NCBI GenBank assembly: GCA_963714205.1
Contig: CAVQNQ010000004.1
Coordinates: 682,001 to 746,000 of the forward strand
Length of the DNA stretch: 64,000 nt
Origin: CAVQNQ01 sp963714205
Lineage (GTDB): Bacteria; Acidobacteriota; Terriglobia; Bryobacterales; Bryobacteraceae
Reading direction: 5' to 3'
Numbering within the stretch: position 1 is the first letter of the stretch; each line of letters starts with the position of its first letter. The notes beneath the pieces were generated by a model. It had not been told where the DNA came from and made no database searches. It worked only from the letters and a program-made list of their open reading frames with translations. Both the position numbers and the translations under genes were made by a program. Shown one piece after another: positions 8,280 to 16,271 of the stretch.

Positions 8280-8959
8280 GATTTGGCCACCCCTTTGGTT
8301 GCGTGGTAATCGCGCCAGGCGGCGCTGAGACATCCGGCCATGACAGCGATGGCAACGGCGCCCGGATCGGGGGATCCGATGCTGCGCTCCCCCGTATATG
8401 AAGCGCGGCCGCGCTTCGCAATCATGCGTGAGGTCCCGGTGGCCGCTTGTTCGGCGGCCTCAGCGGCAGCGGCGAGCGCCTGAACGCCGCCGCCGTCCTG
8501 GTTGGCGTCCGCGCGCAGGCCGGCCTCCAGGCAGTCGATGGCCGGAACCAGGGCGTCGAGCAGGGTCTTGTCGCCGAGCGAAGCGCCTCCCCGCGCCTGG
8601 ATGCCTTCGACCGCTGCGCGCAGCATCGCGACCGCGTCTTCGGGCGCCAGCGCAAGCTTATCGCCGGCCGCGCTTCCGGCCCGCAGAAAAGCCGTGCCCC
8701 AGATGGGGCCGGATGTTCCACCCACCCGGCTGGCGATCACGAGGCCGATCTTCTTGAGGAACGCGCCGGGGCTCGAGCGATCGAAGCCGTTGAACCCTTC
8801 GATCACCTTCTCGAAACCGCGGGCGAGCGAGTAACCGAAATCGCCGTCGCCCACCACGGAATCCAGTTGGCAGAAGTAGCTCTCATTGGCAAGAGCGGTC
8901 TCGGCGATGGTCCGCACGACCAACTCCACCGCGGGCAAAGAACCATTCGCCATATTCAC
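8276..8959 (-). CDS. dhaL: DhaL-like kinase nucleotide-binding subunit
   Basis: 227 residues from GTG 8959, which overlaps the upstream phosphatase stop as GTGA; an ATG two codons later is possible. Family motifs: VVGDGDFGYSLARGF (Mg-nucleotide loop), GGTSGPIWGTAF, LGDKTLLDAL and KRGRASYTGERSIGSPDPGA. The usual loop reads DGDHG; here the histidine is phenylalanine. DhaL is an all-helical eight-helix barrel that holds the nucleotide and acts on the sugar bound to DhaK. It is separate from DhaK, as in PTS-type systems, but no DhaM is nearby. Confidence 0.9.
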   Translation of the reverse strand: MNMANGSLPAVELVVRTIAETALANESYFCQLDSVVGDGDFGYSLARGFEKVIEGFNGFDRSSPGAFLKKIGLVIASRVGGTSGPIWGTAFLRAGSAAGDKLALAPEDAVAMLRAAVEGIQARGGASLGDKTLLDALVPAIDCLEAGLRADANQDGGGVQALAAAAEAAEQAATGTSRMIAKRGRASYTGERSIGSPDPGAVAIAVMAGCLSAAWRDYHATKGVAKS

Positions 8960-9750
8960 CGCGCCACGCTATGCGAAAGCAGCGCTTCCAGGCCGGACAC
9001 CTCGAACCAATCTCCCGGCCGGGCCGCCGACCGGTTCTCGAGGACCTCGCACTTCTCTCCCCCCGGATCGCCCAGGCAGGTCAGCACGATGGATGCGTGG
9101 GAGAAGTCTTCGTCGCGCGTGTAGCCGCTGACGGTCACCACGCAGCGCATTCCCGCGACGTAAGCGGATTCGACGCCGTTATTGGAATCCTCCACCACCA
9201 CGCAGGCACCCGGTGGAACATCGAGATCGGCCGCCGCTTTGAGGTAGATGTCGGGCGCGGGCTTCTTGGCCTTCACCACGTCGCCCGCCAGCACGAGCGA
9301 AAAGCGGCTCGCGGTAGCCTCCCCCATGGCGTGGCGAAGCACGGCATTCACCGCTTCCGGGGCCGAAGTCGAGGCCACGGCCAGAAGCCAGCCCTTATCC
9401 AACGCTTCCTCCGAGAGCCGCTTGACGCCGGAGCGCGGGGGGATGCGGCCCGAGCGGATCAGATCCTTGTAGATCTCAGTTTTGCGCTTATGCCAGGCGG
9501 CGATGGTTTCTTTGCGGGCGCTTTCGCTCGCGGGCGCCTGGGGCCAGGCCTTCAGAAACTCCGGCTCGGAGAAGAGGCTTAACATGCGCTCCTTGCCGCC
9601 TCCGATCTTGAGTTTCCGCCCGTACTCTTCGACCGACCATTGCCACGGCACCCCGAGTTCCCGCCACATCTGGTTGAAAGCCACGAGATGGCCAAACTGC
9701 TCGGTGTCGCCCAGCACGCCGTCGCAATCGAAAATCAGCGCCTTCTTCAT
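8956..9750 (-). CDS. HAD superfamily phosphatase, beta-phosphoglucomutase/CbbY-like
   Basis: 264 residues. Motif I FDCDGVLGDTE gives the nucleophile aspartate; motif II is VASTSAPE; the lysine is in KAKKPAPDIY; motif III is VVVEDSNNGVESA. The helical cap lies between residues 15 and 100, as in subclass I enzymes. The ATG at 9750 overlaps the aldolase stop (ATGA) and the stop overlaps dhaL (GTGA), so all are coupled. A sugar-phosphate phosphatase or mutase step in the operon pathway is likely; the substrate is not readable from sequence. Confidence 0.88.
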   Translation of the reverse strand: MKKALIFDCDGVLGDTEQFGHLVAFNQMWRELGVPWQWSVEEYGRKLKIGGGKERMLSLFSEPEFLKAWPQAPASESARKETIAAWHKRKTEIYKDLIRSGRIPPRSGVKRLSEEALDKGWLLAVASTSAPEAVNAVLRHAMGEATASRFSLVLAGDVVKAKKPAPDIYLKAAADLDVPPGACVVVEDSNNGVESAYVAGMRCVVTVSGYTRDEDFSHASIVLTCLGDPGGEKCEVLENRSAARPGDWFEVSGLEALLSHSVAR

Positions 9751-10601
9751 GCCGCTTTTCCTTCGCTGCCGAATTTGCACATGAACGACGCCACCTGTGC
9801 CATCAGCTGCTTCTTGACCGCGCCCAGCAGCTTCAGCGGGTCGTATTCGGTGGGGTGCTGTTCGAGATAAGTGCGGAAGCTGTCGGCGAAGGTGATCTTG
9901 AGCTGCGTGGAGATGTTGATCTTGGGAGTGCCCCGGCGGATCAGCTCGCGGAAGGTTTCGTCGGAGAGGCCGGTGCCGCCGTGAACCACCAGGGGAATCG
10001 GCTCGGCCGCCATAATCTCGGAGACGCGCTGGAAATTGATTTTGGGCGTGCCCTTATAAAGCCCGTGAGCCGTGCCGATGGCGGGCGCAAAGCTGTCGAT
10101 TCCGGTTTCGCGGATGAATGCCACGGCCTTGTCGAAGGCCACGATGGGGCCGCCGTACTCATCGCCCACGCCATCCTCGACGCCCTTGATAGCCTCCAGC
10201 TCGCCCTCCACCGCCACGCCGTGCGCGTGCGCCTGTTCGACCACCTCTTTGGTCTGGGCGATGTTCTCTTCGTAGGTCAGCTTGGAGGCGTCGAACAGCA
10301 CGGAATTCCATCCCGCGGCTATGCACTCATCGATCACCTTACGATCGGGACAGTGGTCCAGGTGGAGGGTCGCGGGGATTGGCACGCGGCTGGCCATTTC
10401 CTGGAACATCAACTGAATGAGCTTGGCACCCATCACCTTGACGGTCTTGACGGAAACCTGCACGATGACGGGGGACCTGGTCTCGGCCGCCGCCGAAAGC
10501 ACCGAATCCATGGTGACCCAATCGACGATGTTGAACGCTCCGACACCGTAACGGTTGTCGAAGGCGTGCTTCAGAATCTGCTGCATCGGAACAACCGGCA
10601 T
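9747..10601 (-). CDS. class II fructose/tagatose-bisphosphate aldolase family protein
   Basis: 284 residues, the normal family length. Zinc and active-site motifs are visible: LHLDHCPD (metal histidine and catalytic aspartate), VEGELEAI, GTAHGLYKG and VVHGGTGLSDE, with PKINISTQL near the C-terminus. It should cleave or form a ketose phosphate at a Zn site in the cytosol. A good ribosome binding site (AGGAG, 7 nt spacing) precedes the ATG, 70 nt after the DapA-like gene. Sequence does not separate GatY/KbaY, FbaA or newer specificities. Confidence 0.9.
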   Translation of the reverse strand: MPVVPMQQILKHAFDNRYGVGAFNIVDWVTMDSVLSAAAETRSPVIVQVSVKTVKVMGAKLIQLMFQEMASRVPIPATLHLDHCPDRKVIDECIAAGWNSVLFDASKLTYEENIAQTKEVVEQAHAHGVAVEGELEAIKGVEDGVGDEYGGPIVAFDKAVAFIRETGIDSFAPAIGTAHGLYKGTPKINFQRVSEIMAAEPIPLVVHGGTGLSDETFRELIRRGTPKINISTQLKITFADSFRTYLEQHPTEYDPLKLLGAVKKQLMAQVASFMCKFGSEGKAA

Positions 10602-10671
10602 AGTTGGCTCCTATTCGACTAATTCTTTGAGGCTAGCACTTGCGGCGGGCGCCCTCCCCGAGCACCTCGCG

Positions 10672-11592
10672 TCACTCGAGGAGTCCTCCTTCGACGAGGA
10701 CTTTGCGCATCTCCTCCACCTGCGTGGGGGTCAGCGGCAACAGCGGGCGCCGCGGGCGGCCGCCCTTGAATCCGGCCAGGTTCATGGCCGCCTTCACGCC
10801 CGATGGTCCGTAGGGTCCCGAAATGGTCTTGTTGATGCTGGAAACGCGGGCCTGGAGCGGCAGGCCCTTGGCCTGGTCGCGGCACTGCCCGTAGCGGAAC
10901 AGCTCCATGACGATCGACGGAAACGAATTGGCCAGCGAGACGGTGCCGCCCACCGAACCATTCAGCATGGCTGGAAAGAGAAAGTTGGCGGAGCCGGCGA
11001 GCACATGGAACGTGTCGCTCTCAAACTGCAGGAACTGCTCGATGCCGCTCGAGGCGCTGTCCTTCATGCCGACGATCCGGGGATGCGCGGCCAGGCGCCC
11101 GGCCAGGGACGGCGACACCGTGACGCCGCAGAATCCCGGCGCGTTGTAAATGAGCAGCGGAATCGGCGAGGTATCCGCGAGCGTCGAAAAGTAGCGGAAC
11201 AGGACGTCGTCCGTCATCTGCTTGCGGAAATAGCCGGGCGAGAGGACCAGCCCGAAATCCGCTCCCAGACCGGACGCCACTTCCAGGAAACGCTCGGTGT
11301 CGCGCTGCGCGTCGTAGGTGGCGCATGCCATGACCACCTGGCGCGCGCCTTTGTGCCGGAGGATGGTTTCGAGTACGCGGATCTTCTCTTCCTCGGTGAG
11401 GCTGCGGTTCTCGCCGTTCGACCCGAGGGCGAGATAGCCCAGCAAACCGCTCTCGGCATAGCGCTCGAGGTTGAATCTCAGGCCCTCGTAATCCACCTCT
11501 TCGTCGTCGTCGAAGGGGGTCGAAATTGGGGCGAAGACTCCCGCCATCCGGGCTCGCAATTCCTCGGCGCTTACGGAACTCCCGTTATGCAC
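10672..11592 (-). CDS. DapA/N-acetylneuraminate lyase superfamily aldolase
   Basis: 306 residues from a GTG with a strong ribosome binding site (GGGAGG at 11601-11606, 8 nt spacing). TIM-barrel family signs: GVFAPISTPFDDDEEVD at the start, GSNGENRSLTEEEK, IYNAPG (catalytic tyrosine) and GMKDSASS (Schiff-base lysine). Such enzymes add or split pyruvate or related keto-acids. Biosynthetic DapA is unlikely because the gene leads a catabolic-looking operon with an aldolase, phosphatase and DhaKL. It probably acts on a keto-deoxy sugar acid or similar compound; inference from context. Confidence 0.87.
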   Translation of the reverse strand: MHNGSSVSAEELRARMAGVFAPISTPFDDDEEVDYEGLRFNLERYAESGLLGYLALGSNGENRSLTEEEKIRVLETILRHKGARQVVMACATYDAQRDTERFLEVASGLGADFGLVLSPGYFRKQMTDDVLFRYFSTLADTSPIPLLIYNAPGFCGVTVSPSLAGRLAAHPRIVGMKDSASSGIEQFLQFESDTFHVLAGSANFLFPAMLNGSVGGTVSLANSFPSIVMELFRYGQCRDQAKGLPLQARVSSINKTISGPYGPSGVKAAMNLAGFKGGRPRRPLLPLTPTQVEEMRKVLVEGGLLE

Positions 11593-11734
11593 GTTTGGTT
11601 CCTCCCTTCCAGATCGAAATCCGGCGGGCGCGCCGACGGCGCACCCATAAGGCGATTCAGGCCTGATTATCTACAGCTTATTCTACTGCGGAGGCGGGAT
11701 CGCGACAAGGCAACGCGGGCGGCTGCGCGCCGGC

Positions 11735-13450
11735 TCACAGCACCGGCGAATCGTCCCCTAACAAAGCCCGGCGCACGATCCGTATGGGCGGGTAGCCCTG
11801 CCGCATGAAGGCGTCGTGAAACTCCTGCAAGCGGAACGCCGCGCCCTTCATCTTCCGGTAGTCCTCGCGGAGTTTCAGGATCTCGAGCTTGCCCAGGGTG
11901 TAGACCAGATAGGTTGGATCGGAGGTGCCGCGCTTGGCTTCCTTCTCGGCCACCGGGCGCACCTGGTAACCCTCCTTGACGAAGAACGCGACGGCCTGCT
12001 CCATGGTCATCTTACCGGTGTGCATCTCGATCCCCGCGATGAAGCGGGCATCGCGCAGCAGGGCATCCTGCAATTGCCCGAGGCGCAGTTTGGGGTCGCC
12101 GTTTCCGTAGCCTTCGTCCAGCATCATCTGCTCGCTGTAATGGGCCCAGCCCTCGGCATTGGAACTGCAACCCACCAGCTTGCGCACCTTGGTGGGCGCC
12201 TGCTTCACCCATTGGAATTGCGTGTAGTGCCCCGGGTAGACCTCGTGAATCGCGGTGGAGAGATTGGTGCCGCGATTGAACCCCTGCATGTACTCTTCGA
12301 CGCGCCGCGCGGGCCAATCCCGCTCGGGCAAGGTTACGTTGAAGAAGGCTTCCTTGGCCACGTTCTCGAAGGGGCCAGGGGTGTCCATCGAGGCGGTGGT
12401 CAGGGCGCGCATGAAGGGCGGGGTCTCCTCCACAATCGGCAGCACGGGAGACGGGACGGTAATGATATGACGCTGGTCGATGAATTGGCGCAAGCCGCCC
12501 AGCGTGCCGCGGAAGGTCTCGAGCAATTGCCCCGCGGGCGGATGATCGTTCTCGAGGTTCTGGAGCACCTCGGCCGGCGCGCGCCGCGCATCGATGAGCG
12601 CGGCCACGCGTTTGAACTCGGCCTGGTTGCGCCGCAGGTCCTGGTAGCCGATTTCGAGGAGGCGGTCGAGGGGCGTGTCCACCATTTCGTCGTAGAGCAG
12701 CTTGGCGCGGTAATTTTCCGCGCCGATGCGGAAATCGCCCTTCGAGCGCGGCAGCAGGTCGCTCTTGAGCCAGGCCTGGTAGGCGGACAGGGCGTCGATC
12801 ACACCCTGGTTAGCCTGGCGGAATTCGCCCATCAGGCGCGCGTCGGTCACCGCTCTGAACGCGGCCGGCACGTCATTCCGGAAGAAGCTCACGATCCCCG
12901 GCAATTGCTCCAGCGCAATTTCGGTATAGATCCGCGGCGGATTAGCCAGGTTCTCACGCGCCGATTGGAACAGGCGCGGGATGAGGCGCTCACGCGCGAT
13001 CGCCGATTTCAGCCGCTCGGCCGGCGGAGCGAAACTGCGGCTCATGATGACGAAGATGGCGTTAGTCGCGCCCGAGGAGTAGATATCCGGGTCCTTCTCC
13101 CAGGGCCGGATGGTTTCCAGGCTCAAAAGTTGGCCGCGGATCTGCGCCAGCAACAGCTCGCGATCGGCGGCCACGGCGGGCGACAGGCCGCGCGCATCGA
13201 AGCCGTTGACGTCTCGTTCAGAAGCCCGCAAGGCCGCCATTTCGGCTTGTATCTCGCTCTTCGATCCGGAAGGGAGCTGCGCATCATATTGATGGAAACC
13301 CGCCGCGGTAGCCTCGACGGGATCGAAACGGAACGCCACGTCGTCGAAATACCGGTCCGCGAGCTGCCCGAACTGCGCATCGCGGTTCTGCGCCGCGCAT
13401 GCGCCAGCCAATATCAGGACCGGCCAGAGAATGAAAGATGGGCGAGTCAT
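11735..13450 (-). CDS. DUF885 family secreted peptidase-like protein
   Basis: 571 residues with an N-terminal export signal (MTRPSFILWPVLILAGACAAQ); LAGAC may be a lipobox but is not a perfect one. The C-terminal half has the zinc-site signature HEVYPGH near residue 400, followed by EGWAHYSEQMM, as in DUF885 proteins related to M32-like carboxypeptidases. The ATG at 13450 is preceded by GGAG at 5 nt. Divergent from the DUF4920 gene with a 57-bp gap. Predicted periplasmic or surface metallopeptidase; substrate unknown. Confidence 0.88.
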   Translation of the reverse strand: MTRPSFILWPVLILAGACAAQNRDAQFGQLADRYFDDVAFRFDPVEATAAGFHQYDAQLPSGSKSEIQAEMAALRASERDVNGFDARGLSPAVAADRELLLAQIRGQLLSLETIRPWEKDPDIYSSGATNAIFVIMSRSFAPPAERLKSAIARERLIPRLFQSARENLANPPRIYTEIALEQLPGIVSFFRNDVPAAFRAVTDARLMGEFRQANQGVIDALSAYQAWLKSDLLPRSKGDFRIGAENYRAKLLYDEMVDTPLDRLLEIGYQDLRRNQAEFKRVAALIDARRAPAEVLQNLENDHPPAGQLLETFRGTLGGLRQFIDQRHIITVPSPVLPIVEETPPFMRALTTASMDTPGPFENVAKEAFFNVTLPERDWPARRVEEYMQGFNRGTNLSTAIHEVYPGHYTQFQWVKQAPTKVRKLVGCSSNAEGWAHYSEQMMLDEGYGNGDPKLRLGQLQDALLRDARFIAGIEMHTGKMTMEQAVAFFVKEGYQVRPVAEKEAKRGTSDPTYLVYTLGKLEILKLREDYRKMKGAAFRLQEFHDAFMRQGYPPIRIVRRALLGDDSPVL

Positions 13451-13495
13451 GTAATCTCCAATATCGCATCCGGCCGCTCGCGCCGCTGAAATGTG

Positions 13496-13501
13496 GATAA
13501 T
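13496..13501 (+). promoter_or_regulatory. -10-like hexamer GATAAT, predicted leaderless promoter
   Basis: GATAAT occupies -12 to -7 relative to the A of the ATG at 13508. There is no room for a ribosome binding site between them. It lies in the 57-bp divergent gap with the DUF885 gene. Confidence 0.5.
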
Positions 13502-13507
13502 ATAGAG

Positions 13508-13957
13508 ATGAAGACTCTCGTTGCCGTCCTGGCTGTAGCCGGCCTGCTGTCCGCCGCCGAGGTGAAACTCGGAAAACCTTTGGCCCTCAAGGAACCGGTG
13601 CCGCTGGCCGCTCTGATGGCCCATCCCGCCTGGTATATCGGCCATACCGTGCAGGTGAAGGGAAAGATCTCCGCAGTGTGCCAGATGATGGGCTGCTGGA
13701 TGGATCTCACCGACGGCGGGCAGAAGATCCGCATCAAAGTCAACGATGGCGAGATCGTCTTTCCCAAGGATTCGTCCGGCAAGACCGCGATAGCCGAGGG
13801 CCAGTTTAAGAAGATCGTGCTAAGCCGCGAGCAAGCCGTTGCCCAGGCCCGCGAAGAGGCCAAGGAGACGGGCAAGGAATTCAACCCGGCATCCATCAAC
13901 CATGGCGTCACGTACTACCAGATTCAAGGATCGGGCGCCGTGATCCGCTCCGAGTAG
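13508..13957 (+). CDS. DUF4920 family exported protein
   Basis: 149 residues with signal peptide MKTLVAVLAVAGLLSAA. The body has an OB-fold-like pattern with HTVQVKGKISAVCQMMGCWM, then LTDGGQKIRIKV and IVFPKDSSGKTAIAEG, matching DUF4920. The paired cysteines around CQMMGC could bind metal or form a disulfide in the periplasm. Start taken at the signal peptide and at the leaderless -10 element rather than 15 nt upstream. It is 25 nt before the transporter gene and may be co-transcribed. Function is not known. Confidence 0.85.
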   Translation: MKTLVAVLAVAGLLSAAEVKLGKPLALKEPVPLAALMAHPAWYIGHTVQVKGKISAVCQMMGCWMDLTDGGQKIRIKVNDGEIVFPKDSSGKTAIAEGQFKKIVLSREQAVAQAREEAKETGKEFNPASINHGVTYYQIQGSGAVIRSE

Positions 13958-13982
13958 GCCGGTTCGCGCAATTCCCCTGCCG

Positions 13983-15182
13983 GTGCTGGCCGCGATTCCG
14001 ATCTTTGCCGCGACGTACCTGGTGCTGGCCATCGGCCGTCTGCCGGGGCTGCGCATTGATCGCACGGGTGCCGCCATCATCGGGGCCAGCCTGATGCTGG
14101 CGGCCAATGTCCTGACTGTCCAGGAGGCCTATGCGGCCATAGACTACGACACCATCATGCTGCTGTTCGGCATGATGATCGTGGTGGCCAACCTGCGGCT
14201 CTCGGGGTTTTTCACGCTGGTGAGCGCATGGGTGGTGGCGCATGCCGGCCGGCCCATTCTGCTGCTGGGCGGCATCGTGCTGGTTTCGGGCGTCTTCTCG
14301 GCGTTCTTCGTGAACGACACCATGTGCCTGGTGCTCACTCCTCTGGTCCTCGAGATCACCGAACGCCTGCGCCGCAACCCCATTCCCTATCTGCTGGGGG
14401 TGGCCATGGCCGCCAACGCAGGGAGCGCGGCCACTATCACGGGCAACCCGCAGAACATGATGATCGGCAGTTTCTCGCATATCCCCTATCGGGCGTTTAC
14501 CGCCGCCCTGGCGCCGGTGGCGGCCGTAAGCCTGGTACTCACCATGGCCGCCATCGCGCTGGTCTACCGGGAAGAATTCCGGCGGGAAAGCCCGCTGCCG
14601 ATGGAGGCTTCGAGGGTGCGGATCGACCGCCCGCTACTGTTCAAATCGCTGGCGGCGGCGGCTGCCATGATCGGCCTTTTCTTTGCCGGATGGCCGGCGC
14701 CCAAGGTAGCGGTGATTACCGGAGCCCTGCTGCTGGTCACCCGGCGCATCAAACCGCAGAAGATCTACCGACAGATTGATTGGAGCCTGCTGGTGATGTT
14801 CATCGGGCTGTTCATTGTGATCGCGGGTGTGGAAAAGACGCCGTTTTCCACGAGGCTGTTTGCCTGGGCGGCGGGCTTTCACCTGGAGCGGACCGCGCCC
14901 CTGAGCCTGGTCGGGGCGGTGCTATCGAACCTGGTGAGCAACGTCCCCGCCGTACTAATGCTGAAAGGGTTCATCGCGCACTTGCCGGACGCGAGGCGCG
15001 CCTGGCTGGTGCTGGCGGCCTCCTCGACACTGGCTGGCAACCTCACGGTGCTGGGCTCGGTGGCCAACCTGATCGTAATCGAGCGCGCCCGCTCGCAGGT
15101 GCGCATCTCGTTCTGGGAATATGCCAAGGCCGGCGTGCCGCTCACCGTGGCCACTCTGGCGGTTGCCGTTCTGATGCTGTAA
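13983..15182 (+). CDS. ArsB/NhaD/SLC13-type ion transporter (anion permease or Na+/H+ antiporter)
   Basis: 399 residues, almost entirely membrane-spanning with about 11 hydrophobic segments. The N-terminus (FAATYLVLAIGRLPGLRIDRTG) and repeated loops (VFSAFFVNDTMCLVLTP, NAGSAATITGNPQNM, NLVSNVPAVLML, LTVLGSVANLIVIE) match the ion transporter superfamily of ArsB and CitMHS. The GTG at 13983 is the only sensible start after the previous stop. The substrate cannot be read; no ars genes are nearby, so an arsenite role is not supported. Confidence 0.87.
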   Translation: MLAAIPIFAATYLVLAIGRLPGLRIDRTGAAIIGASLMLAANVLTVQEAYAAIDYDTIMLLFGMMIVVANLRLSGFFTLVSAWVVAHAGRPILLLGGIVLVSGVFSAFFVNDTMCLVLTPLVLEITERLRRNPIPYLLGVAMAANAGSAATITGNPQNMMIGSFSHIPYRAFTAALAPVAAVSLVLTMAAIALVYREEFRRESPLPMEASRVRIDRPLLFKSLAAAAAMIGLFFAGWPAPKVAVITGALLLVTRRIKPQKIYRQIDWSLLVMFIGLFIVIAGVEKTPFSTRLFAWAAGFHLERTAPLSLVGAVLSNLVSNVPAVLMLKGFIAHLPDARRAWLVLAASSTLAGNLTVLGSVANLIVIERARSQVRISFWEYAKAGVPLTVATLAVAVLML

Positions 15183-15190
15183 CCCGATGC

Positions 15191-15196
15191 TACACT
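15191..15196 (+). promoter_or_regulatory. -10-like hexamer TACACT, predicted leaderless promoter
   Basis: TACACT occupies -12 to -7 relative to a TTG at 15203 and so supports this TTG as both transcription and translation start. Confidence 0.45.
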
Positions 15197-15202
15197 AGCG
15201 GT

Positions 15203-16270
15203 TTGCTTCCCAGTCTGACCCGCGCCGGAGAGTGGTTTCTCCATTCCGGCATTCAGGAACCGAATGGCGGCGTAGCCCGCTTTTATCGCGCCGATACCGG
15301 CTGCAACCGCGCGGCCTCGACCGAGATCACCGGCTATGCGGCCAGCACCTTGGTGTACCTGCATTCGCTCACCAGGGGGCCCCTCTTTCTGGAGCGCGCC
15401 GCCCTGGCCGCCCGATTTCTATCACGCACAGCGTGGAGCGCGCAGATGTGCGCCATGCCCTTCGAGCTCGATCCGCCGGCCTGGGCCTACTTTTTCGATT
15501 GCGGCATCGTGGTGCGCGGGCTGGTGGCGGTTTGGCGCGCGACGGGCGAGGAGGAGTTTCTGGAAGCGGCCGTGCGGCTGGGCCGCGCCATGGCGCGCGA
15601 TTTCGCCGCGCCGGACGGCTGGCACCCCATCCTCTCGCTGCCGGATAAGCGCCCTATTGAGCACGACCCGGCCCGCTGGTCGCGCTCACCGGGCTGTTAC
15701 CAGCTCAAAGCGGCGATGGCTTGGTGGGACCTCTGGGAAGCCACGGGCGATCCCGGGTTTGGCGAGCCTTACTGGCGCACGCTGGAGGGCGCGCTGCGGA
15801 CCTCGAGCGCCTTCCTGCCGGGCCACCCGGAGCACCTCCAGGTGATGGACCGGCTGCACGCGTTCCTGTACTTCCTGGAGGGCCTGCTGCCCTCGGCCGC
15901 GGAGGCGCGCTCCGCGGCCGCACTGCGCGACGGTATGCGCGCCGTGGAACGCCTTTTCGGCGAGATCGCACCGGAGTTCGAGCGCGCCGATGTGTGCGCC
16001 CAACTGCTGCGCATCCGCCTGTATGCGGATTGGGCCGGCGCTGTGCCGCTGGATCTGGCCGCGGCTCGCCGCGAGGCTGCCCGGCTGGCGGCGTTCCAGG
16101 TCTCCGGCGCGGACGCGCGCATGGATGGCGGCTACTATTTCGGACGCCGCAGCGCAGCCTGGGTGCCGCACGTCAGCCCCGTTTCGACTGCGTTCGCGCT
16201 CCAGGCGCTGGCGCTGTGGGAGCAAACCGAGGCCGGCGGCGCGCAGCCGCACCGCCATCTGCTGATTTGA
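15203..16270 (+). CDS. predicted alpha/alpha-toroid protein, function unknown
   Basis: 355 residues from TTG 15203, selected because of the -10 element directly upstream and because translation further upstream lies inside the transporter gene in another frame. Helix pairs repeat through the protein (TEITGYAASTLVYLHSL, DCGIVVRGLVAVWRATGEEEF, GCYQLKAAMAWWDLWEATGD, VSPVSTAFALQALALWEQ), a pattern of six-hairpin glycosidases and related toroids. GGYYFGRRSAAWVPH near the end is reminiscent of such folds. No catalytic residues can be assigned. One base separates its stop from the next gene, a double glycosyltransferase, so a polysaccharide role is likely by context. Confidence 0.75.
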   Translation: MLPSLTRAGEWFLHSGIQEPNGGVARFYRADTGCNRAASTEITGYAASTLVYLHSLTRGPLFLERAALAARFLSRTAWSAQMCAMPFELDPPAWAYFFDCGIVVRGLVAVWRATGEEEFLEAAVRLGRAMARDFAAPDGWHPILSLPDKRPIEHDPARWSRSPGCYQLKAAMAWWDLWEATGDPGFGEPYWRTLEGALRTSSAFLPGHPEHLQVMDRLHAFLYFLEGLLPSAAEARSAAALRDGMRAVERLFGEIAPEFERADVCAQLLRIRLYADWAGAVPLDLAAARREAARLAAFQVSGADARMDGGYYFGRRSAAWVPHVSPVSTAFALQALALWEQTEAGGAQPHRHLLI

Positions 16271-16271
16271 A

